Positions 8,468 to 17,949 are shown, counted from the stretch's first letter. The stretch is DNA of 58,256 nt from an uncultured Bacteroidota bacterium (GCA_937928385.1 CALEZD010000037.1:1-58256); one strand, 5' to 3'. Notes: generated from the letters alone by a model not told the origin. Translations and numbers: made by a program.

Positions 8468-9025
8468 CTACTTAATGCTGTTTTTGAGTTGTACCAGCTT
8501 GTTGCGCAGTTGCAGCAGCGAGTCTTTCAAGTCAACTGATTGTACAGATACTTTTTTGCTGTCCTTCAGCTTGCCTTTGGCGCCTGCTATAGTAAAGCCC
8601 CTTTCTTTGGTCAGGTGGTATATGGTGCGTATCTCTTTTATCTGTTCGGGTGTGTACAGCCTGTCTCCTTTGCGGGTGGTGCGTACTTTCAGGGCAAATT
8701 CGTTGGTCCAGTAGCGGATATTGGATGTCCTGACGTTGAATATTTTAGCGACCTCGCCTATGGAGTAGTATTGCTTTTCGCCCTCCCAATCAGTAAACTT
8801 GTCTTCAACAGGGGCGGCTACTGGTTCTTCCTTTTTTTCAGCTTTATTAGCTACAAGCTTTTCCGTAGCCTTCACCTCCTCAACCACCTCCGCGACAACT
8901 TCTTCAGCTTGCTCTTTTTCCTGCTTCTCCTTCTTCGGTTTGGGTGCAGATTTCTTCCTGCCTACAGCGTTCAGCTGCTCCGGCACTATCTCTTCTCCAA
9001 ACAATGTCAGTATATGCGTACCCAT
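8468..9025 (-). CDS. MerR-family transcriptional regulator
   Basis: A 185-residue regulator. The C-terminal half holds a MerR helix-turn-helix (YYSIGEVAKIFNVRTSNIRYW, then LYTPEQIKEIRTIYHL). A long Lys/Glu/Ala-rich, low-complexity stretch precedes it (about residues 25-75). There is no metal-binding cysteine set, so it is of the general MerR_1 type common in Bacteroidetes rather than a mercury sensor. It starts the minus-strand series merR - trx - hutH - terB. The ATG at 9025 is preferred to a TTG one codon upstream. Confidence 0.85.
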   Translation of the reverse strand: MGTHILTLFGEEIVPEQLNAVGRKKSAPKPKKEKQEKEQAEEVVAEVVEEVKATEKLVANKAEKKEEPVAAPVEDKFTDWEGEKQYYSIGEVAKIFNVRTSNIRYWTNEFALKVRTTRKGDRLYTPEQIKEIRTIYHLTKERGFTIAGAKGKLKDSKKVSVQSVDLKDSLLQLRNKLVQLKNSIK

Positions 9026-9136
9026 CAATTACAAAGTAACAAAATTAACCTAATCATAATCCATGATGTTTAAAAATCTATAATGCCTGTATATGCAGCC
9101 ATCGTATATAGGTATATAAGGCATGGCTTTTTAGGT

Positions 9137-9144
9137 TAATTTTG
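9137..9144 (+). promoter_or_regulatory. -7 promoter box of mqnC
   Basis: TAATTTTG matches TAnnTTTG and ends 7 nt before the ATG of mqnC at 9152. No TTG is seen at the expected distance upstream. The predicted transcription start is almost at the start codon. Confidence 0.45.
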
Positions 9145-9151
9145 CAGGGTG

Positions 9152-10276
9152 ATGAAGTTAGCAGAATTATACGACCGGGCCTTAAAGTTTGATTTCCTCA
9201 GTATGGAAGAAGGGGTGTATTTGTTTCAACACGCCCCGCTTGCAGAGTTGATGTTTGTGGCCAATGAACTGCGCAAGCAGCAGGTACCGCATGGCAAGGT
9301 AACCTGGATTATAGACCGCAATATGAACACCACCAATGTTTGTATCGCCAATTGTAAGTTCTGCAACTTTTACCGAATACCCGGCCATCCTGAGTCGTAC
9401 ATCACGGATATTGAAACCTATAAGGAGAAGATTGAAGAGACCTTCCGCTATGGGGGTGAGCAACTGCTGTTGCAGGGCGGCCACCATCCCGAACTGGGAC
9501 TGGACTATTATACTACCCTCTTCAAACAATTGAAAGAACTGTACCCCGACCTGAAGCTACACGCATTGGGCCCGCCCGAGGTGGCGCATATCTGTAAGGT
9601 ATCGGGTGTGAGCCACAAAGAAGCATTGACCGCTCTGAAAGAAGCCGGTATGGACAGTATGCCCGGCCCGGGTGCAGAGATACTCAATGACCGGGTACGC
9701 AGGTTGATATCCAAAGGTAAATGTGGCGCGCAGGAATGGCTGGACATTATGCACGAAGCCCACAAAGTGGGGCTGACAACATCTGCCACCATGATGTTTG
9801 GCCACGTGGAAACAATAGAAGAGCGATTTGAGCACTTAGTGAAGATACGTGAGGTGCAGGCCAAGAAACCTGAAGACGCCAAAGGCTTTATCGCTTTCAT
9901 CCCCTGGACCTTCCAGGATGTGGATACATTGCTGAAGCGCATACGCGGTACTAAAAACCTGACTACCGCAGAGGAGTACATCCGCATGATAGCCATGAGC
10001 CGCATCATGCTGCCCAATGTGAAAAACATACAGGCATCATGGTTGACGGTGGGTAAAGAAGTGGCGCAATTGTGCTTACATGCAGGGGCCAATGATTTTG
10101 GTTCCATCATGATAGAAGAGAATGTGGTGAGTGCAGCGGGCGCACCGCACAGGTTTACCTACAAAGGAATACAGGATGCCATACGACAGGCAGGCTTCGA
10201 ACCGCAACTCCGCAACCAGCAATACGAGTTCAGGGAGATACCTGAAACTATAGAGGAGCAGGTGATTACTTACTAA
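9152..10276 (+). CDS. mqnC: Cyclic dehypoxanthinyl futalosine synthase (radical SAM)
   Basis: This 374-residue radical SAM enzyme cyclises dehypoxanthinyl futalosine in the futalosine route to menaquinone. The [4Fe-4S] cluster cysteines are in CIANCKFCNF (CxxxCxxC) near residue 65. MqnC features include the LLQGGHHPELGLDYY stretch, the PGPGAEIL motif and the FIPWTFQ segment. Length is usual for the family. The paralogue MqnE has a different core, so MqnC is the better call. The ATG at 9152 is preferred to a GTG one codon upstream. Its stop overlaps that of the convergent gene by 11 bp. Other mqn genes are not in the window. Confidence 0.93.
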   Translation: MKLAELYDRALKFDFLSMEEGVYLFQHAPLAELMFVANELRKQQVPHGKVTWIIDRNMNTTNVCIANCKFCNFYRIPGHPESYITDIETYKEKIEETFRYGGEQLLLQGGHHPELGLDYYTTLFKQLKELYPDLKLHALGPPEVAHICKVSGVSHKEALTALKEAGMDSMPGPGAEILNDRVRRLISKGKCGAQEWLDIMHEAHKVGLTTSATMMFGHVETIEERFEHLVKIREVQAKKPEDAKGFIAFIPWTFQDVDTLLKRIRGTKNLTTAEEYIRMIAMSRIMLPNVKNIQASWLTVGKEVAQLCLHAGANDFGSIMIEENVVSAAGAPHRFTYKGIQDAIRQAGFEPQLRNQQYEFREIPETIEEQVITY

Positions 10277-10814
10277 CCTGTACTCTTATCATACCTTTCC
10301 TACTCCATTCATACAAGTCATGTATTGCACTGACTAGTTCATCGGACGTGGAGATTGATGTTCGAGTGCCGTTGGCAAACCAGATATTTTTGAAATACAT
10401 ATTATTCCCATTTACACTGATTTTCTTTATCTCGTATTGTATAAGCCATATGTGTGTTCCTATAGTTCCATCATCGTGTAGATATGCCAATGCTAATATG
10501 CCATCTGACTTTGCATACATCATCAGCTTACTGGTAAATTCATTACTACTATAGTTCCAGTAGTCGTTAGGGTTGGCAAGCATAAAGTCCCCAAGACTAC
10601 ATTCTATCTGCTTCATTAGAATAGCTGGAATATCCTTTTTGTCGTGGCTGACAAAAAACTTTTCTGACTGAAGCTTAAGAAAAAAAGACTCAACTCCTGT
10701 GCCAGGCATTATACTTTGAATGTTTCCCTGAAATGGGCATTGTTCCTGCGCAAATAGACAATTGCAGAATATGCTACAAAAAACAAAAAATATCTTAGTG
10801 AAACGGAGGCACAT
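10266..10814 (-). CDS. Hypothetical secreted protein
   Basis: A 182-residue protein with a clear N-terminal signal sequence (hydrophobic IFFVFCSIFCNCLFAQ, followed by EQCPF). The mature part has no family I recognise. It contains a beta-rich centre (LALAYLHDDGTIGTHIWLIQYE) and a helical C-terminus. The DNA is more AT-rich than mqnC, with which it overlaps tail-to-tail by 11 bp. The start is the only ATG before the signal sequence. Confidence 0.6.
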   Translation of the reverse strand: MCLRFTKIFFVFCSIFCNCLFAQEQCPFQGNIQSIMPGTGVESFFLKLQSEKFFVSHDKKDIPAILMKQIECSLGDFMLANPNDYWNYSSNEFTSKLMMYAKSDGILALAYLHDDGTIGTHIWLIQYEIKKISVNGNNMYFKNIWFANGTRTSISTSDELVSAIHDLYEWSRKGMIRVQVSK

Positions 10815-10865
10815 GTACGTAACTATTATGATGAAACTACAATAATATATAGATTTACCTGTATA

Positions 10866-11624
10866 ATGTTATCACTCATCTTTCTTTGCCTCTTTGCTTT
10901 TACTGCCGGCTTTGTTGATGCCGTTGCGGGCGGGGGTGGATTGATACAGCTACCCGCCATGTTCATACTCCAGCCGCAGCTATCGCTGGTGCAAACACTG
11001 GCCACTAATAAGACAGCTTCTTTTGCAGGGACATCGGTAGCGGTGGTGCGGTATATCAAGCGGGTGGATATAGACTGGAAACATTTGTCGCCCATCATAT
11101 TATCCGCATTGGTGGCATCTTTTGCCGGGGCGCTGCTGGTGAGTTTCATACATAAGGAACAGTTCATGCCGTTTATCATTACCGCATTGGTACTGGTGCT
11201 GGCATATACGATATTTAAAAAAGAACTGGGCCTGCACCATAATGTAAAACCGCTATCGCAAACGAAATACCTGGTATATGCTATAGCAACCGGTGGCATA
11301 CTGGGCATATATGAGGGGTTGATAGGGCCAGGCACGGGGAGTTTCCTGGTGTTTGCTTTTATTGCGTTGTTCGGGTACGACTTTCTGCATGCATCGGCCA
11401 ATGCGAAAATCATCAATGTAACTGCTAATGTAGGTGCGTTGTTGTTTTTCATAGCCAAGGGGTTTGTGGTGTGGAACATTGCTATACCGGTGGCACTGTG
11501 CAATATGGCGGGTAACTATGCTGGGGCGCACGTGGCCATCAAGCGGGGCAGCGGGTTTATCAGGCTGTTTTTTATCCTGGTTTCAGTTGCGCTGATTATC
11601 AAGCTGGGGTACGACTATCTATGA
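10866..11624 (+). CDS. TSUP (TauE/SafE) family membrane permease
   Basis: A 252-residue integral membrane protein with about eight hydrophobic segments and two related halves. Each half begins with a TSUP-type loop (FVDAVAGGGGLIQLPAM near the N-terminus, IYEGLIGPGTGSFLVFAF near residue 150). The family moves sulfite, sulfonates, thiosulfate or related organic anions. The substrate here is unknown. Its end overlaps the convergent aminotransferase by 6 bp. Confidence 0.88.
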   Translation: MLSLIFLCLFAFTAGFVDAVAGGGGLIQLPAMFILQPQLSLVQTLATNKTASFAGTSVAVVRYIKRVDIDWKHLSPIILSALVASFAGALLVSFIHKEQFMPFIITALVLVLAYTIFKKELGLHHNVKPLSQTKYLVYAIATGGILGIYEGLIGPGTGSFLVFAFIALFGYDFLHASANAKIINVTANVGALLFFIAKGFVVWNIAIPVALCNMAGNYAGAHVAIKRGSGFIRLFFILVSVALIIKLGYDYL

Positions 11625-12776
11625 GACAGGTGCTTTTATCCCGGATAGTTTTTCAATAGCGGCTTTTATAGTTTCCTCTTTTTTGGCGAAGCAGAAACGA
11701 ATGATCTTATCGTCCTGTTTATTGCTGTAAAACACGCTAACGGGTATCGTTGCTACTCCATATTCTTTCGTCAGCCATATAGCAAATTCCGTATCGGGCA
11801 TGTTGCTGATGTTGGCATAATGCGCACTCTGGAAGTAACTGCCTGCAGCGGGTTGGTGTATGGTAAAAGGAGTGTCCTTCAATAGTTCCAGGAAGTAATC
11901 CCTTTTCTGTTGCATCATGTTTTTTACATCGGGCAACACAGGTTGCGAAAGGTATTGTGCCAGTGCGTACTGTGCAGGAGTATTTACCGAGAAACACAAA
12001 AACTGGTGTATGCTGCGGAAAGCTTTTGTCAACTCAGGCGGAGCGATTACATAACCCATTTTCCAGCCAGTGTTGTGGTACACCTTGCCAAATGAAAAGA
12101 TGGCAAAGCTTCTCTGCCTCAGTTCTTCGTGCTGCAAAACGCTGTAGTGTTCTTTGCCATCAAAAACTAATTGCTCATACACCTCGTCTGACAGTACAAT
12201 AATATCCGTGCCACGCAGCACTTCCGCCAGGCTGTCCCAATCTTCACGCGTCCACATAGTGCCGGTGGGGTTATGCGGGGTATTGATGATGATGGCTTTT
12301 GTTTTAGTGGTTATCGCTGCCTTTACCCTGCCCCAGTCAACTGTAAAAGCAGGTGCGGTGAGCGGTACAGGCACCACTATTGCGCCGTTGGTTTCTATAT
12401 TGGGTATGTAACTATCATAAGCAGGCTCCAGCACTATCACTTCATCGCCTTTCTGTAATATAGACGTGAAGGCCGTGTATATACCATAGGTAGCGCCGGG
12501 GGTAACGGTAATTTCATTAGCGCCGTCAATAACTACATTATACCTTCTTTTAAAATCATTCGCTATGGCATCGCGCAGCATGGGCAGGCCGGGCATAGGC
12601 GAGTATTGGTTGTAACCGTTCTGTACTGCTTCCGCCAGTAAAACACCCAGTTTTTCATCTACAGGAAAATCAGGAAAGCCCTGAGAAAGATTGATAGCAT
12701 TATGCTCTGTAGCCAATGCACTCATCACCGTGAAGATGGTCGTTCCCTTTGCTGAATGTTTTTGCGGTAAGTTCAT
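11619..12776 (-). CDS. Class I/II aminotransferase, methionine aminotransferase type
   Basis: A 385-residue fold-type I PLP aminotransferase. Motifs visible are LSQGFPDFPVD, TPGATYGIYTAF, NTPHNPTG and the Schiff-base lysine in SFGKVYHNTGWKMGY. The sequence resembles YbdL/kynurenine aminotransferases, which transaminate methionine and aromatic amino acids; in some bacteria they regenerate methionine from ketomethiobutyrate. Its ATG overlaps the stop codon of the upstream guanylyltransferase gene (TAATG), so the pair is translationally coupled although the pathways differ. Substrate preference cannot be read from sequence alone. Confidence 0.85.
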   Translation of the reverse strand: MNLPQKHSAKGTTIFTVMSALATEHNAINLSQGFPDFPVDEKLGVLLAEAVQNGYNQYSPMPGLPMLRDAIANDFKRRYNVVIDGANEITVTPGATYGIYTAFTSILQKGDEVIVLEPAYDSYIPNIETNGAIVVPVPLTAPAFTVDWGRVKAAITTKTKAIIINTPHNPTGTMWTREDWDSLAEVLRGTDIIVLSDEVYEQLVFDGKEHYSVLQHEELRQRSFAIFSFGKVYHNTGWKMGYVIAPPELTKAFRSIHQFLCFSVNTPAQYALAQYLSQPVLPDVKNMMQQKRDYFLELLKDTPFTIHQPAAGSYFQSAHYANISNMPDTEFAIWLTKEYGVATIPVSVFYSNKQDDKIIRFCFAKKEETIKAAIEKLSGIKAPVS

Positions 12777-13861
12777 TACAGGTATTTATCGCCTTTATTT
12801 CGTTTTACTTCTGCTACATATTCTTTTATCTGCTGCTCGCGGCTGCGTTCGCATATCAGCAGTACATCGTCAGTGTCTATTACTACAAATTCTTCCAGGC
12901 CCTGCAATACTACCAGCTTGTCGTTATTCGCCTTTATCATGCATTCAGTAGCATCTATCACCATTACGTTTTTGCCGTACACAGCATTGCCCAGGTAGTC
13001 TTTTTCCGAATTATCATAAGCAGACTCCCATGTACCCAGGTCGCTCCAGCCGAAGTAAGACGGGATTACATATACGTTCTTAGCCTTTTCCATAATACCG
13101 TAGTCTATGGAAATATTGGTACACTGCGCATATAACTTGCTGATGACATCATGTTCGCTCGGTGTATTGTACACCCCATCGGCCTGCAGGAATACCTCGT
13201 TCAGTTCGGGCTGGTGTTTTTCCAACGCTTCCATAATGGTCTTTACATTCCATACGAAGATGCCGGAATTCCACAGGAAGTCACCGCTTTTCAGGAAGGT
13301 CTTGGCAAGTTCCAGCGATGGCTTTTCTGTAAAGGTCTTTACCTTATATACTTTGTTCAGTTCTTCTTCCACATCGTACTGGATATAGCCATAGCCCGTA
13401 TCGGGGCGGGTAGGCTTAATACCCATGGTCAGCAGTGCATTATGTTTGGATACAAATTCCAGCGCTTCTTTTGCCGTTTTTTCAAAAGCCTTTTCGTCCA
13501 TTATCAGGTGGTCGGCGGGCGACATGATGATGTTGGCATCGGGGTTTTTGTGCATCATCTTGTGGGCAAAATACGCGGCGCAGGGGCTGGTGTTTTTGCG
13601 CGAAGGCTCGCTGATGATATTCTCGTCGCTCACCTCCGGTATCTGCGATTTCAGCGTATCAATATATGCCTCATTGGTAATGAAGTATATATTCTCTTTT
13701 GGCACAATATGGGTAAACCGCTGGTAGGTCCACTGTATCAATGACTTGCCGGTACCCAGCAGGTCTATAAACTGTTTGGGGTATTTGGTGCGGCTTACCG
13801 GCCAGAACCTGCTGCCGATGCCTCCCGCCATAATGGCTACGTAGTTGTTGTTCTCGTTCAT
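12776..13861 (-). CDS. manC: Mannose-1-phosphate guanylyltransferase
   Basis: A 361-residue nucleotidyltransferase that makes GDP-mannose for surface glycans. The pyrophosphorylase loop GGIGSRFWPVSRTKYPKQF is at the N-terminus, followed by NIIMSPADHLI and FTEKPSLE. It lacks the C-terminal phosphomannose isomerase domain of the longer bifunctional enzymes, and its length fits the single-function class. It is the first gene of a pair with the aminotransferase. A long non-coding leader region lies upstream. Confidence 0.92.
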   Translation of the reverse strand: MNENNNYVAIMAGGIGSRFWPVSRTKYPKQFIDLLGTGKSLIQWTYQRFTHIVPKENIYFITNEAYIDTLKSQIPEVSDENIISEPSRKNTSPCAAYFAHKMMHKNPDANIIMSPADHLIMDEKAFEKTAKEALEFVSKHNALLTMGIKPTRPDTGYGYIQYDVEEELNKVYKVKTFTEKPSLELAKTFLKSGDFLWNSGIFVWNVKTIMEALEKHQPELNEVFLQADGVYNTPSEHDVISKLYAQCTNISIDYGIMEKAKNVYVIPSYFGWSDLGTWESAYDNSEKDYLGNAVYGKNVMVIDATECMIKANNDKLVVLQGLEEFVVIDTDDVLLICERSREQQIKEYVAEVKRNKGDKYL

Positions 13862-14448
13862 TGCTTTGATATAGAGGGGGTAAAAATAGTATTTAATTGG
13901 TAAAGGGTTAAAAGGGTAATTGGTTGATATGTTAAAAGGGTAATATGGGGTAAGAGATTAGCAGTGAGATAGGATATTTTGTTAACTGATGAAAAGCTGG
14001 GTTTAACTGTTGGGAATATTGTGTCTTTGCAACTATTTGGTTTGTAACCTCTTACCGCCTGTTTGTTAACTTTTGCTAACTGATTAATGATTTTCTTTTG
14101 TGTTAGCGAACTCGCAAGTTAGGTTGTTAACCCTGCGCGTGTTTTTTCCGGGAAACCGGTATTAATAAAAATCCCCACGTAGGTGCGGAGGGATAGAATA
14201 TGGTTGTGGTGTAGTAGTTGCGGACTCATATTTTTTTTTATGATTGTCTATGTTTTAGGTGGTTAGGGCTTATTTTTACTATTACAAAATTACGTTATTT
14301 AGTTGATAATAGGAAGTTAAAATTATTTATAACTAAGATTTATTTGATTACGTGACCCACGCATGGGCGGGGCAGGTGGCTATCGTTATTTACGGTGTCA
14401 CGTCCTCCTGAAGACAATCATAAATCATACATATTAAATCATCAACTC
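13862..14448. other. 587-bp non-coding region upstream of manC with repeats
   Basis: No supported gene. Seen here: a 14-bp direct repeat (13907-13920 and 13931-13944, GTTAAAAGGGTAAT) among several GGGTAA words near manC; three separate GTTAAC words at about 13980-14130; CCGGGAAACCGG near 14150; an AT-rich stretch 14220-14340; and a 7-bp inverted repeat ACGTGAC/GTCACGT (14350-14356 with 14397-14403) enclosing a GC-rich block with CCCA/TGGG pairing. A regulatory leader for manC or an unannotated RNA are both possible. I recognise no known RNA family. Confidence 0.5.
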
Positions 14449-15321
14449 TTACACGAGCCGGTAATTCCGGTAGCTCATTTTTATACCCAGTCTTTTTTGA
14501 GCGAAGTGCTTAAAACGTTCTTTCAGCGAAGTGCGGTTGAAGGAGATATCGTAATCAAAATTCCAGTTGCTGTTGCGGATGCGCTCCTGCATTACAGCAG
14601 GGTGTGTACCTGTAAACTTTTGCACTGCATCAATATGTGCTGCATAGTCAAACTCTTCGGCCTTCGCCACGTTTTTCTCTACCCATTCATCATCGTGCCA
14701 TAGCTTATGGAATATTTCCTGCTTGCGCTGCATGGCTCGCGGGTCTTTCACCCAGCCGTAGTGATATACATAGGCATCCAGCAGTTTTACATTCAGCTTT
14801 TCATCATCCCCCTTGCGGAAACCCTGTGCATCGCGGTATGAATAAATACTCTTATCGTTGCGTATTATACGTATCTCGTGCGGGTACCAGCGCGATGAGG
14901 TGCCCACATAATCGTAAGAGCCGTAAAAGTGCAGGTATTTGAATAAGAGCCCATCCACGCGCTTATCGTCCTTCCAGCGCAGCATACCTGCTTTTATTGT
15001 ATCCAGGTATTGCTCGTGTACTATTTCATCGCCCTGTATATAAAAACACCAGTCGGCATCGCTGCCTATAGCACGAAAAGCTTTATTGGTTTCTTCAGCC
15101 AGTACCCTGCCGCCCCTACGCAGGCTGTCGTCCCACTCGGTTTCCACCACGCGTATTTTCTGCGGGTCAATGCTTTTTATCATTTCCAACGTACCGTCTT
15201 CCGACTTGCCCACTGCAATCACAAAATCGTCGCAAACAGGCAATATAGAACGTATAGCCTCAACTACCGGGTAGTCGTATTTGATGGCATTCCTGATAAA
15301 GGTGAAACCCGTTACTTTCAT
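14449..15321 (-). CDS. Family 2 (GT-A) glycosyltransferase
   Basis: A 291-residue glycosyltransferase of the GT2 type. It starts with the Rossmann-like strand GFTFIRNAIKYDYP and has the acidic IQGDEIVHE motif in the DxD position and a tryptophan/tyrosine-rich acceptor region (HYGWVKDPR). It should transfer a sugar from a nucleotide donor during surface glycan or glycolipid synthesis. It begins 20 nt after the patatin gene and is likely co-transcribed with it. The start is the ATG at 15321; a TTG three codons upstream is less likely. Confidence 0.85.
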   Translation of the reverse strand: MKVTGFTFIRNAIKYDYPVVEAIRSILPVCDDFVIAVGKSEDGTLEMIKSIDPQKIRVVETEWDDSLRRGGRVLAEETNKAFRAIGSDADWCFYIQGDEIVHEQYLDTIKAGMLRWKDDKRVDGLLFKYLHFYGSYDYVGTSSRWYPHEIRIIRNDKSIYSYRDAQGFRKGDDEKLNVKLLDAYVYHYGWVKDPRAMQRKQEIFHKLWHDDEWVEKNVAKAEEFDYAAHIDAVQKFTGTHPAVMQERIRNSNWNFDYDISFNRTSLKERFKHFAQKRLGIKMSYRNYRLV

Positions 15322-15341
15322 CGGTGGCAAATGTACTAAAG

Positions 15342-17579
15342 CTAATCGGTAGCCAGCAACCTCAGCAGTTTTTGTAGCTGTTTGGTATTCTCTTTGTGAT
15401 ATATACTCTTCAGGAGGTCTTCCTGTTCTTTGGCAGTGACGTGAAAGTTGAGCGGGGCCGATTTCTTACCTTCTTCGGGGATATACTGCAGGGTAACATA
15501 CTCCAGGTTGTCTCCCATATATTCTTCCAGGTAATCTTTGATATAACCCTGGTTGTATGATTGAAAGGGTTCCCATTTGTTGTGTATGGCAAAGAGCGGG
15601 TCAGACAACATTTTGCCCAGCGTATTCATTTCTGATGGTGGAAACACCTCGTGCTGCCTGGTGTCTCGTATCTGTACTATTATTACCCTGCTGGTATTTT
15701 CTTTAATCCATTTACGAAACACATGCACATAGCGGCTGGCCAGCTCCATGCCAAAATTATCGCGCAGGCCGGCATCCATAATATTGATATTGGGCGTAGA
15801 TGGTAGTTTTACCACCGGCAGTACATAGGGGAAGGTGGCAGTCATGCGCAAAGCGGCAGTCAGGCGCAGGTTGTAGGGATTGTTGTTGTGGAAGAATGTA
15901 GCAAAATCCACACCGTCTATGGCTGAATATGTTTCGTGGCTAAGGTCGTATTCAGACTGTGTGAGGTAACCCACTGGCTGCGATGCAATCATGAGTCTTC
16001 TGCCATCGTTTAATATAGTGCCGTTGATGATGGCCATGGGTATTTTGCCCTCGCCTTCTTTTTGCATATAATCGCCTATGCTTTTATCCAGCACCCCGTC
16101 TGTATTGCGTATCATTTCCTGCTCCATGGCATAGCCCCTGTCTTTGGTATAAGAATAGCCCGCCAGCGATATTTTGTTGAAAGGCGAAATGAGGTCGACA
16201 CTTGCCAGTGAGAATACGATGGAATTCAGCAGGTCTTTTGCAATATTCCGCTGGTATTCGGGCTTATACGGATTGTCAATAATACTATCGCGGTACATAT
16301 CGTGCAGGCCACGCCAGTATGCCGCACCCATAGCGCCTCCTGATGCCCCGGTAAACATGGCGGTATGCGAGAACAGCCTGCCGCCGGAAAGGCTGTCTGC
16401 ATATTGCAATGAGCGGAATGTCCAGAACGCCGCCCGCGAGCCGCCGCCGCTGACTGATATGATGACCAGTGGTGGTTTTGCGCCGCTATCTGCCACATTG
16501 ATTTTCCAATTGTCCAGCCGGTGCTGCTCTGCATCCCTGTCCATATAGAAGCGTTCTTTATTGAACACGGCACGCAATGCATTGTAGTTGTATTCAGGCT
16601 GTTCCGCTTTATAGTCCAGTCCATAAGCAATACTGCGCAGGTCCACCACCCGCTCCTTCACCAGGAATGCCACTATGGAAATAATCATAGCCCAGCCCAG
16701 TATTTCCCAGCTGCGCAGGAAGTATTTAACCGAACCTACCATACCCATGACCACCGAGAACAATAGCAGGAAACTGGCAGCCGCAGGCACCCTGAGGGTA
16801 GGCTGCTCGCTGAAGAGCCCCAACAGAAACAACACGAGTATAGCGAATAATGTAGCAGTAGTAGCATTGCGGCTGTGCTTGCGCAAGACGGTGTTCAGCA
16901 GCCTGGGGTGATAACTTTCTACATCTGAGAACTTCCTGATTTTTAGCCTGCCTGTGAGAAAGGTATCGGCCTTCAACAGGTCCATTTCAATATCCAGGCT
17001 GTCGTAAGGAATGATGTTGCGGATAAGCGCGGGGTTGGCTATTCGGCCTATGACGGTTTTGAGCAGGTCGCGGCCCACCCTGAAAAAATAGGCAAATGAG
17101 ATGATGATGATAAGCGTAAAACCCAGGTAGAACCCCGCCTGTATACGTAGCACCTGCAATATGCCCGCCTGCTCGTGAAACAACTGGAACCGTATGCTGG
17201 TGATGGTGTAGAAAATGAGGAACAGCAACGGCAGCAGCGAGTTGTTGAGGCAATACTTAATAAATGCATAGCGTACCGCGCCAATAAAAGGTATGCGTGT
17301 ATGGTTGATAATAAATGTAGTGATATGCCAGGCCATAACGAACACAGCCATAGCGCCCCCCAGCAGGAACATACTGCGGAAATTGGTTTCACCCAGGTAC
17401 TCCGGTGCCAGGAATAAAGTAGAGGCGCCGAATATAGCCGCAAAATCGCCCGTGATAACTAATACAAGTACAATCCAGAAAAGGAGGAACAACTGGTATT
17501 TACGAAAATGCAGCAGGAATAACTGCACCGGCAGAAAACGGAATACATCCCTGAATATCTTTCGTGCCCTGTTTTGCAT
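15342..17579 (-). CDS. Membrane-anchored patatin-like phospholipase
   Basis: A 745-residue protein in two parts. Residues 1-320 contain about seven hydrophobic segments (for example LFLLFWIVLVLVITGDFAAI), probably a membrane domain. Residues 370-700 are a patatin lipase domain: oxyanion SGGGSR near 378, nucleophile elbow GASGG near 410 and the catalytic Asp in MDAGLRDNFG near 600. The Ser-Asp dyad is complete, so acyl-hydrolase activity towards membrane lipids is expected. Most bacterial patatins are soluble, so the polytopic N-terminus is notable. The glycosyltransferase gene follows directly. Confidence 0.85.
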   Translation of the reverse strand: MQNRARKIFRDVFRFLPVQLFLLHFRKYQLFLLFWIVLVLVITGDFAAIFGASTLFLAPEYLGETNFRSMFLLGGAMAVFVMAWHITTFIINHTRIPFIGAVRYAFIKYCLNNSLLPLLFLIFYTITSIRFQLFHEQAGILQVLRIQAGFYLGFTLIIIISFAYFFRVGRDLLKTVIGRIANPALIRNIIPYDSLDIEMDLLKADTFLTGRLKIRKFSDVESYHPRLLNTVLRKHSRNATTATLFAILVLFLLGLFSEQPTLRVPAAASFLLLFSVVMGMVGSVKYFLRSWEILGWAMIISIVAFLVKERVVDLRSIAYGLDYKAEQPEYNYNALRAVFNKERFYMDRDAEQHRLDNWKINVADSGAKPPLVIISVSGGGSRAAFWTFRSLQYADSLSGGRLFSHTAMFTGASGGAMGAAYWRGLHDMYRDSIIDNPYKPEYQRNIAKDLLNSIVFSLASVDLISPFNKISLAGYSYTKDRGYAMEQEMIRNTDGVLDKSIGDYMQKEGEGKIPMAIINGTILNDGRRLMIASQPVGYLTQSEYDLSHETYSAIDGVDFATFFHNNNPYNLRLTAALRMTATFPYVLPVVKLPSTPNINIMDAGLRDNFGMELASRYVHVFRKWIKENTSRVIIVQIRDTRQHEVFPPSEMNTLGKMLSDPLFAIHNKWEPFQSYNQGYIKDYLEEYMGDNLEYVTLQYIPEEGKKSAPLNFHVTAKEQEDLLKSIYHKENTKQLQKLLRLLATD

Positions 17580-17683
17580 TATGTTATTAAGTTACAGGAA
17601 ATTTTTGATACTGAAGCCTGTGTATAGATATTTTTTGACATAAAAAATGTTATTATTACTCTTCAATAACCAAACATATACTT

Positions 17684-17941
17684 ATGAAAAAAACCACAAC
17701 TACCCTTGCGCTGGCAGTATTGTTCAGCATGGCATTTGTATCCTGCAAGAAGAATTACAACTGTACATGCGATGTCAATATGAGCGTCCCTATGTTCGGA
17801 CAGTTCAATACATCTACAACCGAGAGCCTGGGCAAACAAACCAAAAAAGATGCAAAGGCAGCCTGCGACCAGGCAGAAACCGAGCTGGAGAATGAGCTGA
17901 TGGGATACGGTACCGCATCCTGCGAGATAAGCAAAATTTAA
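17684..17941 (+). CDS. Small Cys-rich lipoprotein (paralogue of the one at 31208)
   Basis: An 85-residue predicted lipoprotein. The signal peptide ends in a lipobox (AFVSC), followed by KKNYNCTC, then the conserved TKKDAKAACD and a final cysteine near the C-terminus. It resembles the 86-residue protein at 31208-31468 in length, lipobox, CKKxYxCxC motif, (T)KKxAxxxCD segment and last cysteine. Four cysteines after the lipidated one suggest two disulfides in the periplasm or at the outer membrane. Family and function unknown. It is monocistronic, divergent from the patatin gene. Confidence 0.75.
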   Translation: MKKTTTTLALAVLFSMAFVSCKKNYNCTCDVNMSVPMFGQFNTSTTESLGKQTKKDAKAACDQAETELENELMGYGTASCEISKI

Positions 17942-17949
17942 GCTACAGA

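Noticed and set aside
13151..13744. A 197-codon frame on the plus strand
   Set aside because: It is antisense to manC and shows no signal or domain.
13862..14448. Chromosome replication origin
   Set aside because: I saw repeats and AT-rich DNA, but no cluster of DnaA boxes (TTATCCACA type) and no dnaA, dnaN or gidA beside it.
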